A program made the position numbers and the translations under genes. Shown piece after piece: positions 12,379-21,720 of a DNA stretch of 64,000 nt. The DNA is from Clarkia xantiana subsp. parviflora (taxonomy: Eukaryota; Streptophyta; Magnoliopsida; Myrtales; Onagraceae). How positions within the stretch are numbered: the stretch's first letter is position 1; the number at the start of each line of letters is the position of its first letter. The notes below the pieces were generated by a model, which ran no database searches, was not told where the DNA came from, and saw only the letters and a list, made by a program, of their open reading frames with translations. The stretch is from contig JAPTYO010000003.1 in assembly GCA_036873135.1 (NCBI GenBank), positions 22,654,001 to 22,718,000 of the forward strand, written 5' to 3'.

Positions 12379-12600
12379 ACAACACAGTCTGATAATTAGT
12401 TGGATAATGAATTAAACTTCTTCTTTATACTTAATAAATACTATCCAATTGTTATTTAATTATAGTTATAATGTAATAACATATCTATTTATTTGTTGGA
12501 AGAAATATATATTTACTTTATAGAAACTTAAACTCATACAAATTAAATAATTTTTTTTTCCATTTTCATAAGAGTTTAAAATGTTTCATAATGTAATCAT

Positions 12601-12869
12601 TAGGGCTGGCAATTTGGGCTCGGCACGATGGGCCGACACGAACACGACACGAAAATTACGGGTTTGGATTTGATATTAGTGACACGGCACGACACGATAT
12701 TTTAAACTAAAATGGTTAAATATTAATATTTTCTTTCAATTTACTATAGGTTTTGTGTGCCAGATTTTCATGTTGGGCCGGGTTGGGCCGTGTTTGGGCT
12801 GAACCCCAAAACCCGACACGAACCTAGCACGACACGAACAAGCACGGCCCGCACGAATTGCCAGCCCTA
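12601..12869. mobile_element. hAT-type MITE, intact
   Basis: The 269-bp element has perfect 14-bp terminal inverted repeats (TAGGGCTGGCAATT and its complement) and the 8-bp target duplication GTAATCAT at 12593-12600 and 12870-12877. An 8-bp duplication with TAGGG-type ends defines the hAT superfamily. The interior is rich in CACGACACGA words and their complements, and encodes nothing. It is the best-preserved member of a family with older copies at 1648-2190, 9528-10493 and 12893-13520. Confidence 0.92.
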
Positions 12870-12892
12870 GTAATCATTGATATTTGTGTATT

Positions 12893-13157
12893 TGGGTGAC
12901 AATTTCTGACGCGATACGAATATACAAGCTGTAATGGAGCTATTTTTTTTCACATCCTTGATATGACACGACACGACTCGTATCTAACAATTCTCTAACA
13001 CGAATATATATGATTATAAGCATGTCCGTGTAGCTTGCAGTTGCATGTCCACGACTAAGATACGAATATACACGGTTTCACAGCTAAACACGATTAGACA
13101 CGGTTATTTGAAATTATTTATATATAAACCTCATCATTTTCATATTGCAACTAAACA

Positions 13158-13197
<40 letters not shown>

Positions 13198-13520
13198 CAT
13201 TATTACCCATATATAGTGCACCACAGATCCACAACATTTATAACTAATTAAAAATAAAAATATTAATTTCTCTAAGTTTAATTTATTTTTTAAAATGTGA
13301 TGTTGGTTAATCTTGAATCATTTTATAATATTTGTAAAAAAAAAAGTCAAACGTGTAATATTAGTATTATTGATTTACTTGAAATAGCAGTTATCATGTC
13401 ACACGCATGTCACACGTACACGACACTATAATTTGGTGAAACAGACACGATATGACACGAAAATAGAGTGAACACGTTTTGACACCACGTGTGTCACGAC
13501 ACGACCGATTGTCGCTCCTA
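12893..13520. mobile_element. Diverged hAT-like relative
   Basis: It begins GGGTGACAATTTCTGACGCG and ends in clustered CACGACACG words before GATTGTCGCTCCTA, roughly the inverted form of its start. It includes an (AT)n microsatellite. No target duplication could be assigned, so the limits are approximate. Confidence 0.45.
13160..13194. repeat. (AT)n microsatellite
   Basis: An uninterrupted alternating AT run of about 35 bp inside the diverged hAT-like element. Confidence 0.9.
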
Positions 13521-13765
13521 ATAAAAATATACTAAGTACACATAATGTGTAGTCATAAAAGAATTATACAGTTTAAAATATAATATGTATTGAGAATGTA
13601 TAAGCGTATTTATTATTCCTAAATTTCTCATTTAAAATTATAAAATTTAATAAAAAAAATTATCACTTACCTTGAGTTTTGTATATATATATAATATCTT
13701 AATTTACAAGAATATAAATAAGTAAACAAAACTATTTTTTTGGTTCAAAGCAAATACAACTAATT

Positions 13766-13824
13766 AATGACATAAAATTATTTTTTGGCCAAAAAAAAAA
13801 AAAAAAAATGACATAAAATTATTT
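13766..13824 (+). repeat. Poly(A) micro-insertion with 18-bp target duplication
   Basis: AATGACATAAAATTATTT at 13766-13783 and 13807-13824 flanks 23 bases: TTTGGCC followed by 16 A. This is the longest and cleanest target duplication of the set. Confidence 0.75.
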
Positions 13825-13881
13825 CATTCCGTAAAAAATAAGAATGAATTATCTAGTATTAATATTTAATGAAAAAGGCCC

Positions 13882-13956
13882 AATCACGACGCGGCTAGGC
13901 TAGGCTAGCCGCTTTCTTCCCTCAGCGAAGAATGGAGATGTCTCCACGTTACCCTA
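13882..13956 (+). promoter_or_regulatory. WRKY promoter segment, duplicated upstream
   Basis: This GC-richer block (AATCACGACGCGGCT to CTCCACGTTACC) is the gene-proximal copy of the segment at 12298-12378. It contains a small tandem repeat (CTAGG repeated) absent from the other copy. Its position 260-330 bp upstream of the start codon suggests a promoter role; this is inference. Confidence 0.45.
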
Positions 13957-14113
13957 GCCAGAACCTACTCTTACATCACGCGAGAAAAACGGCTGGTCCT
14001 TGATTTCTCCCCTTCTTTAAAATGGTCCCCAATCTATTACTTATCTTTCCATTTGTACCCCAAGCTAGAATATGACTCAAAATTAGACTAAGAAGACTTC
14101 ACCAAACAATCAA

Positions 14114-14119
14114 TATATA
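14114..14119 (+). promoter_or_regulatory. Likely TATA box of the WRKY gene
   Basis: TATATA lies 94 bp upstream of the start codon, in CAATATATAGAG. The distance leaves a 5' leader of about 65 bases, plausible for a plant gene. Confidence 0.5.
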
Positions 14120-14212
14120 GAGTTTGGATGAAAAGGCCACATAACTAAGTAACTAGATAGCTAGTCTCTCCTCTCTTCAATTTCCAACTCCCTCAAGAGA
14201 TTTTTTGAATCC

Positions 14213-17200
14213 ATGGATGAGCTCAATTTCTTCCACCCCGACCGCACCGCTAATCCCCCGATCAAGGAAATGGATTTCTTTCGGTTTCAGAAAGGCGTTA
14301 GTTCTCGTAAACTCGATGAAGAAGACGGTGATGAAGATAAAGAAGACGATGATCGGGATGTAAAGGAGACGACGCGCCTTAGATTGATCTCGACCATGTC
14401 TAGTCATGCGGTAAAGCACTACTGGAAACCCTAGATTTAGCGACGGATTTTTCGTCGCTAATTATGAGTTGATGATTTTCTTATATGCTTTAACTGATTT
14501 ATTGGATGGTTTTAATGATAGAACGGATCGAGTCCTCGTTCGATGAAACCCGAGTCATTGGAATCGAGTAGCGAGACTGAACCTGCAAAACTCGATAAGG
14601 TACTTGATCTATATTGAAGTAGGGTTTTGATACACGTTCTAATTTAGTGCTCCGATTCCGATAAGGGCATGGTATGTAATATTTATTAACTTTTTGAGCA
14701 AATTTATTTTGTCACTGAATCGGAATTTGTCGGAATATATATCATTTTCCATTGAATTATATATATATATAGAGAGAGGGATAACTTATATTCATGTATA
14801 TATGTAAGGGGTTGCAGATGAGAATGCTTCAGGTGGATTTAGAGAGATTACGTGAAGAGAATGTGAAGCTAAGAAGCATGTTAGAACATATCAGTAGGAA
14901 CTACAATGGACTTCAAGCTCAGCTTCTAATGGCCATGCAGAAGCAAGCACAAGGTGTTCATCTTCAAGAACAGGTGATGATCGATAAAAATATGAGTTTT
15001 TTTTTTTTTTTTAAATGGAAATATTCAATTTTGAGCGATAAAATTAATTGAGAATTATAGGAACGCGTTGAAAAAGAGAATTTATTGACAATTTCTTCTC
15101 TTGTTTTTTATTGGCAAATAAATGAACAACGTGCCTCATCACTTTAATCGGAGACTGTGTGGTCTTGATTTCAACTTTCTTATTAAAATAATATATTTTA
15201 GAATATATTAAAATGGAGGGTTATGAATTATATATATTCAAGTAGTTATTATTAACATGTCCCCTTCGTGCATAAATATTTATTTAAATGAAAATTTATA
15301 GCGTAATAGTTTTTTTTGGCCAATATAGCGTAATAGTTATTAAGTTACGTTTTTGCGCATAAACTTTGTTCTAAAAATGAATAGAGTAAAAAAAAACAAA
15401 ATAATATACTATAAGTATTAAAATTCTATAATATACATATATATTAAATAATACAATAATATATTTTTTTTTTTGGCCAAATACAATAATATATAGTAAC
15501 ACGAATTTCTGCCTTTAAATTTTTAGAATTAAATAAATACATTTCTTTGAAATTTCTCTAAAATATTTTTAGCACCATGTTTTTTGCCGATCGAGAGTGG
15601 TCCATCCATATAGTTTTTTTGGTGAAAGGTCCCTATAGTTGACTTGATGCTTAAAATACATACGTATCTTGAGAAGCGGGCAATTACTTTTCGAGCCCAA
15701 CTAAGCAAATTTCATTGAATTCAGCAACTTCTCTTCTCTAGTTGATCAGCACAACAAAAACAAATCTCTCCTTTCCCGATAAAATAAATATCCAACATGA
15801 ATATCATCACATGTCCCATGATGTACGGTTCAGGTCAAACTCCATTTTTATTAGGTTAACAACCAAATAGCTATCTAATTTTTATTCAATTACAAATTAA
15901 TATCTGATTTATTATAAAAAAAAATAGCTGTATATAAACTTCAAATTTATGAGCAAATTGATGTATCCGTTACAATTTTCATACTTAAAATAAGGATGTT
16001 ATGACCTTGTGACGTATTTAAATATATACCAAGATGATTTCGGTAATAAATTTAGAGGAATGTTGTGAAATAGCTTCAGTTGGATACATAGTGGACATCC
16101 GCTAGATCCCTAACTGTTCAATTGAAAATAGTTTGTTGCAATTTTTCAACTTCTTGACGAATTCATATTAGGTACACATTAAACGATCTCACGTGGCCGG
16201 AACATGCTTATTACACGTCCAATTTAATAAAAATTGTAACAGACGTATACCATTTTTTACTTGTAAATTTGAAATTCACGTAACGATCTCATTACATGGT
16301 ATTAGAGCTCTCTCAGTTGAGATTAATCCGATCAGTTTGTTACTTCGTCGATTCTATCGATTTTCTACTTCTTTCTTAAATTGCGCTTATCATTCATTTG
16401 AAGTTTTTCAAGATTCACAATTGTGGTTAAAATAATTTTAAAAATGGTTTCTCTTAAAAAAAATTCGTTAATAAATGGTTTATTTTCTTGTAGTCCTTGC
16501 CGATAGAGCTTGCCCAGTCTCAGGAAACTGACCATCATTTGAGGAGGAAACAAATGTGCCCTACTGATCAGCATGCCAATGATCAAAATACATCGCAGAG
16601 TTGGGCTTCGTCGGCGAGTCCATTGCAGAAGTCGGATCAAGCCGAAGTAGATGACAAGGAACATTTGCAGGAACCACCTCTCAAAAAGGCTAGGGTTTCA
16701 GTCCGAGCTAGGTCCGAAGCATCTCAGGTATGCATAACTCATCATATAGAACCTAAAATAAAGTTGCACTATTTCATGAATTCATTTAGTGTTTTTCATA
16801 TTAACCATTGTGTTGATGATATTTTGGTGCTTATAATTTCAGATCAGTGATGGGTGTCAATGGAGGAAATACGGTCAAAAGATCGCGAAGGGAAACCCCT
16901 GCCCTCGGGCGTACTATCGGTGCACCATGGCGGTCGGATGTCCGGTCCGTAAACAGGTTGAGATTCGAACTTATAACCCTAATCGTCGATTTTGACGATA
17001 GTATTTATATATCGTTAGAGATTTGGAAATTATCGTATCTCGAGGTCATGCAGAGATTCTGTCAGTCTGTCTAGCTAGCGGTCATTTTATTCTGCTTAAT
17101 CCTATGGGACGTCTGAATGAAGACACATGCTGCTATTAATATAAGTGCAAAGTTAGAGACCGCTTAGTAACAAAACAATAAATTTGTAACTTCCAATCCA

Positions 17201-17934
17201 GAATATTTAAATTTTAGTCGTACAAAATTAGAATATCACATCAGATAGCCTAATAAATATAATGCGATACGATGATCAGTTTTATAGAGAAAATACAGTC
17301 TTTTATATATCAAAATGTATCACGTTTTATAATGACTCTTGACCAAAATTTAGTGCATATAATTTGACAGGTGCAAAGATGTGTAGAAGACAAGAGTATT
17401 TTGACGACAACCTACGAAGGAAACCACAACCACCCACTTCCTCAGGCAGCTATGGCCATGGCAAACACTACTTCGGCGGCAGCCACCATGCTTTTATCCG
17501 GTTCATCGTCGACTAACCCTAATGGCTCACTTCACTATTCTCTTCCCTATGCCTCTACAATGGCCACTCTATCATCTTCCTCCCCATACCCTACCATAAC
17601 CCTAGACTTGACTCAATCTCCCAACCACCCTTATATGCAAATGCAACCACCTTTAGGGTTAGGGTTAGGTTTAGGGTTAGGGTTAGGGTTTGGGCACGTA
17701 ATGTACGGTCTCCCTGCCATGCACCTCGGGCAGCCGTCTGCTCCCGCTTCCTTGGTGGAGACGGTAAGTGCAGCCATTGCTGCCGACCCGAACTTCACTG
17801 CGGCACTTACGGCCGCCATATCTACGGTGATGGCTTCGCCACGTGGCAGTGGTGAAGGAAGCAGTGACAATGCAAATAAGAGTTCCACAGGGTTACTTAC
17901 CCAATCTTGCACTACCTTTTCCACCAACTCCTAA
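14213..17934 (+). CDS. WRKY47-like: WRKY transcription factor, group IIb (WRKY47-like)
   Basis: Nuclear transcription factor expected to bind W-boxes (TTGAC). Exons: 14213-14410, 14522-14599, 14818-14973, 16494-16727, 16843-16956, 17371-17934. All junctions are phase 0 with GT-AG borders, giving 447 aa. The start is the first ATG after the TATA box. An acidic region occupies residues 45-55 and a leucine-rich coiled coil about 95-140, diagnostic of group IIb. A basic nuclear-localisation-like patch ([10 protein letters not shown]) follows. The WRKY domain has WRKYGQK at 229-235 and zinc ligands C249, C255, H279 and H281 (C-X5-C-X23-H-X-H). The intron before VQR is the type seen only in groups IIa and IIb. 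The IKEMDFF motif near the N-terminus and the C-terminus ending CTTFSTNS match WRKY47, which is linked to nutrient and stress responses in other plants. An odd (LG)6FG run lies at 355-368. AATAAA at 17955 is a likely polyadenylation signal. Intron 3 is 1.5 kb and holds two poly(A) micro-insertions. Confidence 0.95.
15297..15338 (-). repeat. Poly(A) micro-insertion with 15-bp target duplication
   Basis: In WRKY intron 3. TATAGCGTAATAGTT at 15297-15311 and 15324-15338 flanks 12 bases that on the minus strand read TTGGCC followed by 6 A. Confidence 0.7.
15450..15494 (-). repeat. Poly(A) micro-insertion with 15-bp target duplication
   Basis: In WRKY intron 3. AATACAATAATATAT at 15450-15464 and 15480-15494 flanks 15 bases that on the minus strand read TGGCC followed by 10 A. 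The TGGCC cap matches its neighbour 140 bp away. Confidence 0.7.
17652..17694 (+). repeat. Telomere-like hexamer run inside the WRKY coding sequence
   Basis: TTAGGG-type hexamers with one TTAGGT and a final TTTGGG run in frame through exon 6 and are translated as alternating Leu-Gly. The hexamer length keeps the frame, so copy number can change without a frameshift. Confidence 0.85.
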
Positions 17935-18434
17935 ATTAAATCAGCTTCAACCCTAATAAATATATTATAAGTTCGTGCATGCCTTGCACACTAAAGATTT
18001 TCGCGATACTACCGCTTGGGATCAAAGGCACACATATATACTCTACATAGAATACATATTTTTGCAATTACATATATATGGATATATAATATGTGAAATT
18101 GTTTAAAATAATATTGTACGCATTAATCAACTTTTTCATTAATAGTTTAATATCATGCTATTTTACCCAAGTAAATACACCGATGGAAGCCAGGACGGAG
18201 CCAGTGTAAGTGTAGGGGGCAATTGCTCCTTCAACTTTTTTGTAACGTGCATTTTTACCCCAATATTGTAAATAATTTTGATTTAACCCTTTAAAATTTT
18301 ATATTTGTCCCCTTAAATTTTGTTGTATTGATTATTATTTATCATTAATTAGTTCAATTGTTGCCCATGAAGTAAAATCTTGGCTTCGTCCTAGGGTGGA
18401 AAGAGAGGGTCTTCACATTTAACGATAAATGTAT

Positions 18435-19262
18435 GGATTAAAGGTCCTTTTGGTACCACATGTTTGCAAAAATTATACTGTTCATACCACTAATATTTTT
18501 TCGTACCGAATTGGTACCATATGTTTTCAAACCTTACTGTTTTGGTACCTCCGTTAGGGTTCCGTCAAAAACGGCCGTTAAATGGCATGTGTCATGCACG
18601 TGACCAGCCCAAAACTTTCAATTTTGTTACAATTTAGTCCATCTAATACATCCCTAACTTTTATTTTGTTCAATTTAGTCCTAAAACTTCAAAATCAGAC
18701 CATTTCCCCAAATTGACCTAGCCGGACCTAGTCATGGGCTAGGTCCAACCTTGGGTCGGGGTCACCGGACCCAGGGGACCCTGACCCAGGGTCGGACCTA
18801 GCTCTAAGCTAGGTCCGGCTAGGTCAATTGGACCTAGCCCCAATTTAACTCAATTGGGGCTAGGTCCCAATTGACCTAGCCGGACCTAGCCTAGGGCTAG
18901 GTCCGACCCTGGGTCGGGGTCGCCTAGGTCCGGTGACCATGACCCAGGGTCGGACCTAGCCCTGGGCTAAGTCCGGCTAGGTCAATTTGGGAAAATGGTT
19001 TGGTTTTGAAGTTTTAGGACTAAATTGAACAAAATAAAAGTTAGGGTGTATTAGATGGACTAAATTGTAACAAAATTGAAAGTTTTGGGCTGGTCACGTG
19101 CATGGCACATACCATTTAACGGCTGTTTTTGACAGAACCCTAACGGAGGTACCAAAACAGTAAGGTTTGGAAACATATGGTACCAATTCGGTACGAAAAA
19201 ATACTAGTGGTATGAACAGTGTAATTTTTGCAAATATGTGGTACCAAAAGAACCTTTAACCC
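18435..19262. mobile_element. MULE-type foldback element
   Basis: An 828-bp, almost wholly palindromic element with arms of about 300 bp. Both ends read GGRTTAAAGGTYCTTTTGGT inwards. The 9-bp target duplication TAAATGTAT is at 18426-18434 and 19263-19271; 9 bp is the Mutator-like length. The centre is built of GGACCTAGCC-like subrepeats and their complements. It encodes nothing. Relatives occur at 28345-28760, 33310-33800 and 57546-58790. Confidence 0.88.
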
Positions 19263-19271
19263 TAAATGTAT

Positions 19272-21498
19272 TTAACTTCGAGTTATACGGAATGAAACTA
19301 AGTCATTTGTTCTATGTATGGACAATATATGTAATGCAATTAATGTGCCCTCTAACATAGGCCATAGATATATGCATTCTCCTACCATTCATTTCTTCCT
19401 TCTTCCAAATCTTCTCTATTTTCTTAGTTAATGTAATTACCATTCCGCTAATCGAGCATCTTTCGAGCGACATTCATATGAATAATACAATAAGGCATCA
19501 GAATCTTAGTATATATTTATTGATCTGAAGATCTATTTTTTGCATGCTCTATTGTAGTACTTTTGTCGTGCCCATGCATATTGGTCGTTAAATTAGAATC
19601 TTGTTCACCCATCGAACTTGTCCGGATTCAGTGAACCTATTTAACTCAGTAAATACTTTGCCAAGAACATGGCCACAATGAGAGCCAGGTTCAAAGTACG
19701 AAAAAGTAAAACCTAGGAATACCAGAGACAAAAACGCTGCAACTCGATGGGAAGAGAGATCAAAAAGCTGTGGCCTGTGCGAATCTGAGCTAGATAAGAA
19801 TATTCCCCTCGTGGACACCCATGATATACTTACTATATATATATGTATATATAGAATGCAGAACAAAACAATCATATAGGTTACACTTACACAGCAGGGT
19901 TAGTTCTACCTTGAGTTCTTCCTAACTTCTTCAGAGAGATTCGAACACCTCTCCATCGATCTTACTGAAGAGTTTGGAGGAACTCTAGGTATTGCATGCC
20001 AATCATATAAGTTCTATGTACGTATGTTGATATAATATATATATGTATAGAGTTACTTTCGTCAGCACTACAAGAAAATCAACAATTTATGAAGAAATTA
20101 TTTTTTCATAAATTTTCTGGAAATAATTTCATAGCATTTGTAAGGATATATAAGGAAATTATTAAGTTTCGAGTTTCGGTTGATTATTTTTTACAATTTA
20201 AAATTTTCAAACGAGTCTTTTTATTAAAAGCGAATTCACTTGGAAAATTCTCAGAAAGTTGTGTTTGCATGGATATTTTCAAACATTTCTCTTACAAAAA
20301 AATCATTAGTAGTATTCCCGTGGTTTAGGATGAAAATAAATAATATATACATTACAACTATATTTGCTGCAATTTACAGGGCCTTGTACGTATTTTATCT
20401 AGGATTTGTGTTTGGTGCTCTCTGTGATGGGTTTCTTGGCTCAAGGCCCAACCTTTACAGCACCAGCCACCATTTTATGGTTGGGACTTGACTTTAAAGA
20501 AGTTTTTAGTTGTCTAATTTTAATTAGTCTACTCTTTCTACATGTTTCACAAAAATTATGTTTAAACATTTAAAAGTATGAATTCTTTGTGTCTAATTTG
20601 TGGCACTATTTTTTGTAGTTTCTATTGCTACAAAAGTGAACCATAGAGGGAAATTAATATTATTAATGTTATCATACAAATATAAAGCATAGTTAAAAGA
20701 ATTCATACTTTTAAAATGTTTTTAAAGTTTTGCAAATGTTATAGTTAAGTTCACCCTATAAATAACATAAGCACAAATATAATAGAAAAATCCAAATTTA
20801 ATACCTCAAAAAGTACTAAAGTTATTTATGTAATTTTCAAACTTGTTCTTCAAAATAGGACATCCATAGTCATGGAACCGGGTAATTAACTGTAATTAGT
20901 TTTTCCCTGAGAATGGTCTTAGGGCTCCATTAAGAATGTGATAATACTTATAATATACTTATTCTACATTTAGATTAATTTTTATTTGCACCGAGTCAAT
21001 TTGTTAATGTAAATCATGCTAGTCATCATGAATACTTTTTTCATTTCGAAATATCAACGAAGTTTTAATCATAACATTTAGTTAATTGATGAAGCTTAGT
21101 TAGGATTAACTGTTGATATAGATTACTATGCTTTGAATTAAATGTTGGAATTGTTGGCAAAGAAAATGTTAGGATTTCATTCTCAATAAATAACTGTGCT
21201 TTAAGTTAAATGTAAGATTTCATTTTCATTAAATTCTATGAATCGTTGTTATGTCGTTATAACATGAAAATGAGCTCCAAGATATAATAAACATATGATA
21301 TCTTTGACGGGCGAACATGATTTGAGGTTGAAATAAAATGAAAACAAAAACTCAAGGGAAAATTTGATAATTATTATGAATTAGAGGAGTAATTTAATAT
21401 ATCCAGAAGGGCGACAAAATCATTAACATGGGTCCCAAGATTTTGTCTTTTTAGCAGAAACAGCAGACGAATTCGAACTTTTCTGATCCAATCCAAGA
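19272..21498. other. Gene-free stretch between WRKY and PAT18
   Basis: No gene is assigned. A 95-codon minus-strand frame at 19588-19875 has no recognisable domain and no upstream exon. A CACTA-like terminus starts at 20066. Around 20640-20780 there are decayed pieces of the MITE family found intact at 29013-29258. Confidence 0.45.
20066..20190. mobile_element. CACTA-like terminus (fragment)
   Basis: CACTACAAGAAAATCAAC is a standard terminal sequence of plant CACTA (En/Spm) elements and is followed by AT-rich subterminal sequence. I found no matching opposite end, so this is a fragment or a highly diverged MITE. The right border is arbitrary. Confidence 0.45.
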
Positions 21499-21506
21499 TA
21501 TAAAAA
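21499..21506 (+). promoter_or_regulatory. Likely TATA box of PAT18
   Basis: TATAAAAA lies 222 bp upstream of the PAT18 start codon, predicting a 5' leader of about 190 bases. Confidence 0.5.
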
Positions 21507-21615
21507 CAAAATCTCGAAATCTCACTCAACATTCGAATTTTGAAAACCCAGTTGTTGAGTCGACCGTTGAGATTCACGAACTTCTCCACTTCTTCGAGCT
21601 CCGTGACAGTCAGAC

Positions 21616-21660
21616 ATGAACTACCGCCACGCTAACTTTTCTTGTTTCTTTGCTGAATAA
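21616..21660 (+). CDS. Upstream ORF in the PAT18 leader
   Basis: A 14-codon ORF (MNYRHANFSCFFAE) starts in the predicted 5' leader and ends 60 bp before the main ATG. If the leader is transcribed as predicted from the TATA box, this uORF would precede the main frame and could lower its translation. There is no evidence of conservation in this sequence alone. Confidence 0.3.
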   Translation: MNYRHANFSCFFAE

Positions 21661-21720
21661 CTAACTTCCTTCACCACCACTGAGATTCGAATTTTCAGCA
21701 GCTCTGCATTCGCCGGCAAG

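Noticed and set aside
14177..14419. 80-codon minus-strand frame over WRKY exon 1
   Set aside because: Shadow of the coding exon on the opposite strand.
16268..16330. Primer-binding-site-like TGGTATTAGAGC in WRKY intron 3
   Set aside because: No LTRs, polypurine tract or other retroelement parts surround it.
17652..17694. Interstitial telomere tract
   Set aside because: It is only about seven hexamers of TTAGGG, not the plant heptamer TTTAGGG in series, and is in frame in a coding exon.
17631..17927. 98-codon minus-strand frame with a Pro-Asn repeat
   Set aside because: A shadow of the WRKY last exon; the repeat is the complement of the TTAGGG run.
19588..19875. 95-codon minus-strand frame between WRKY and PAT18
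   Set aside because: One hydrophobic stretch but no recognised family and no flanking exon signals; kept only as a note.
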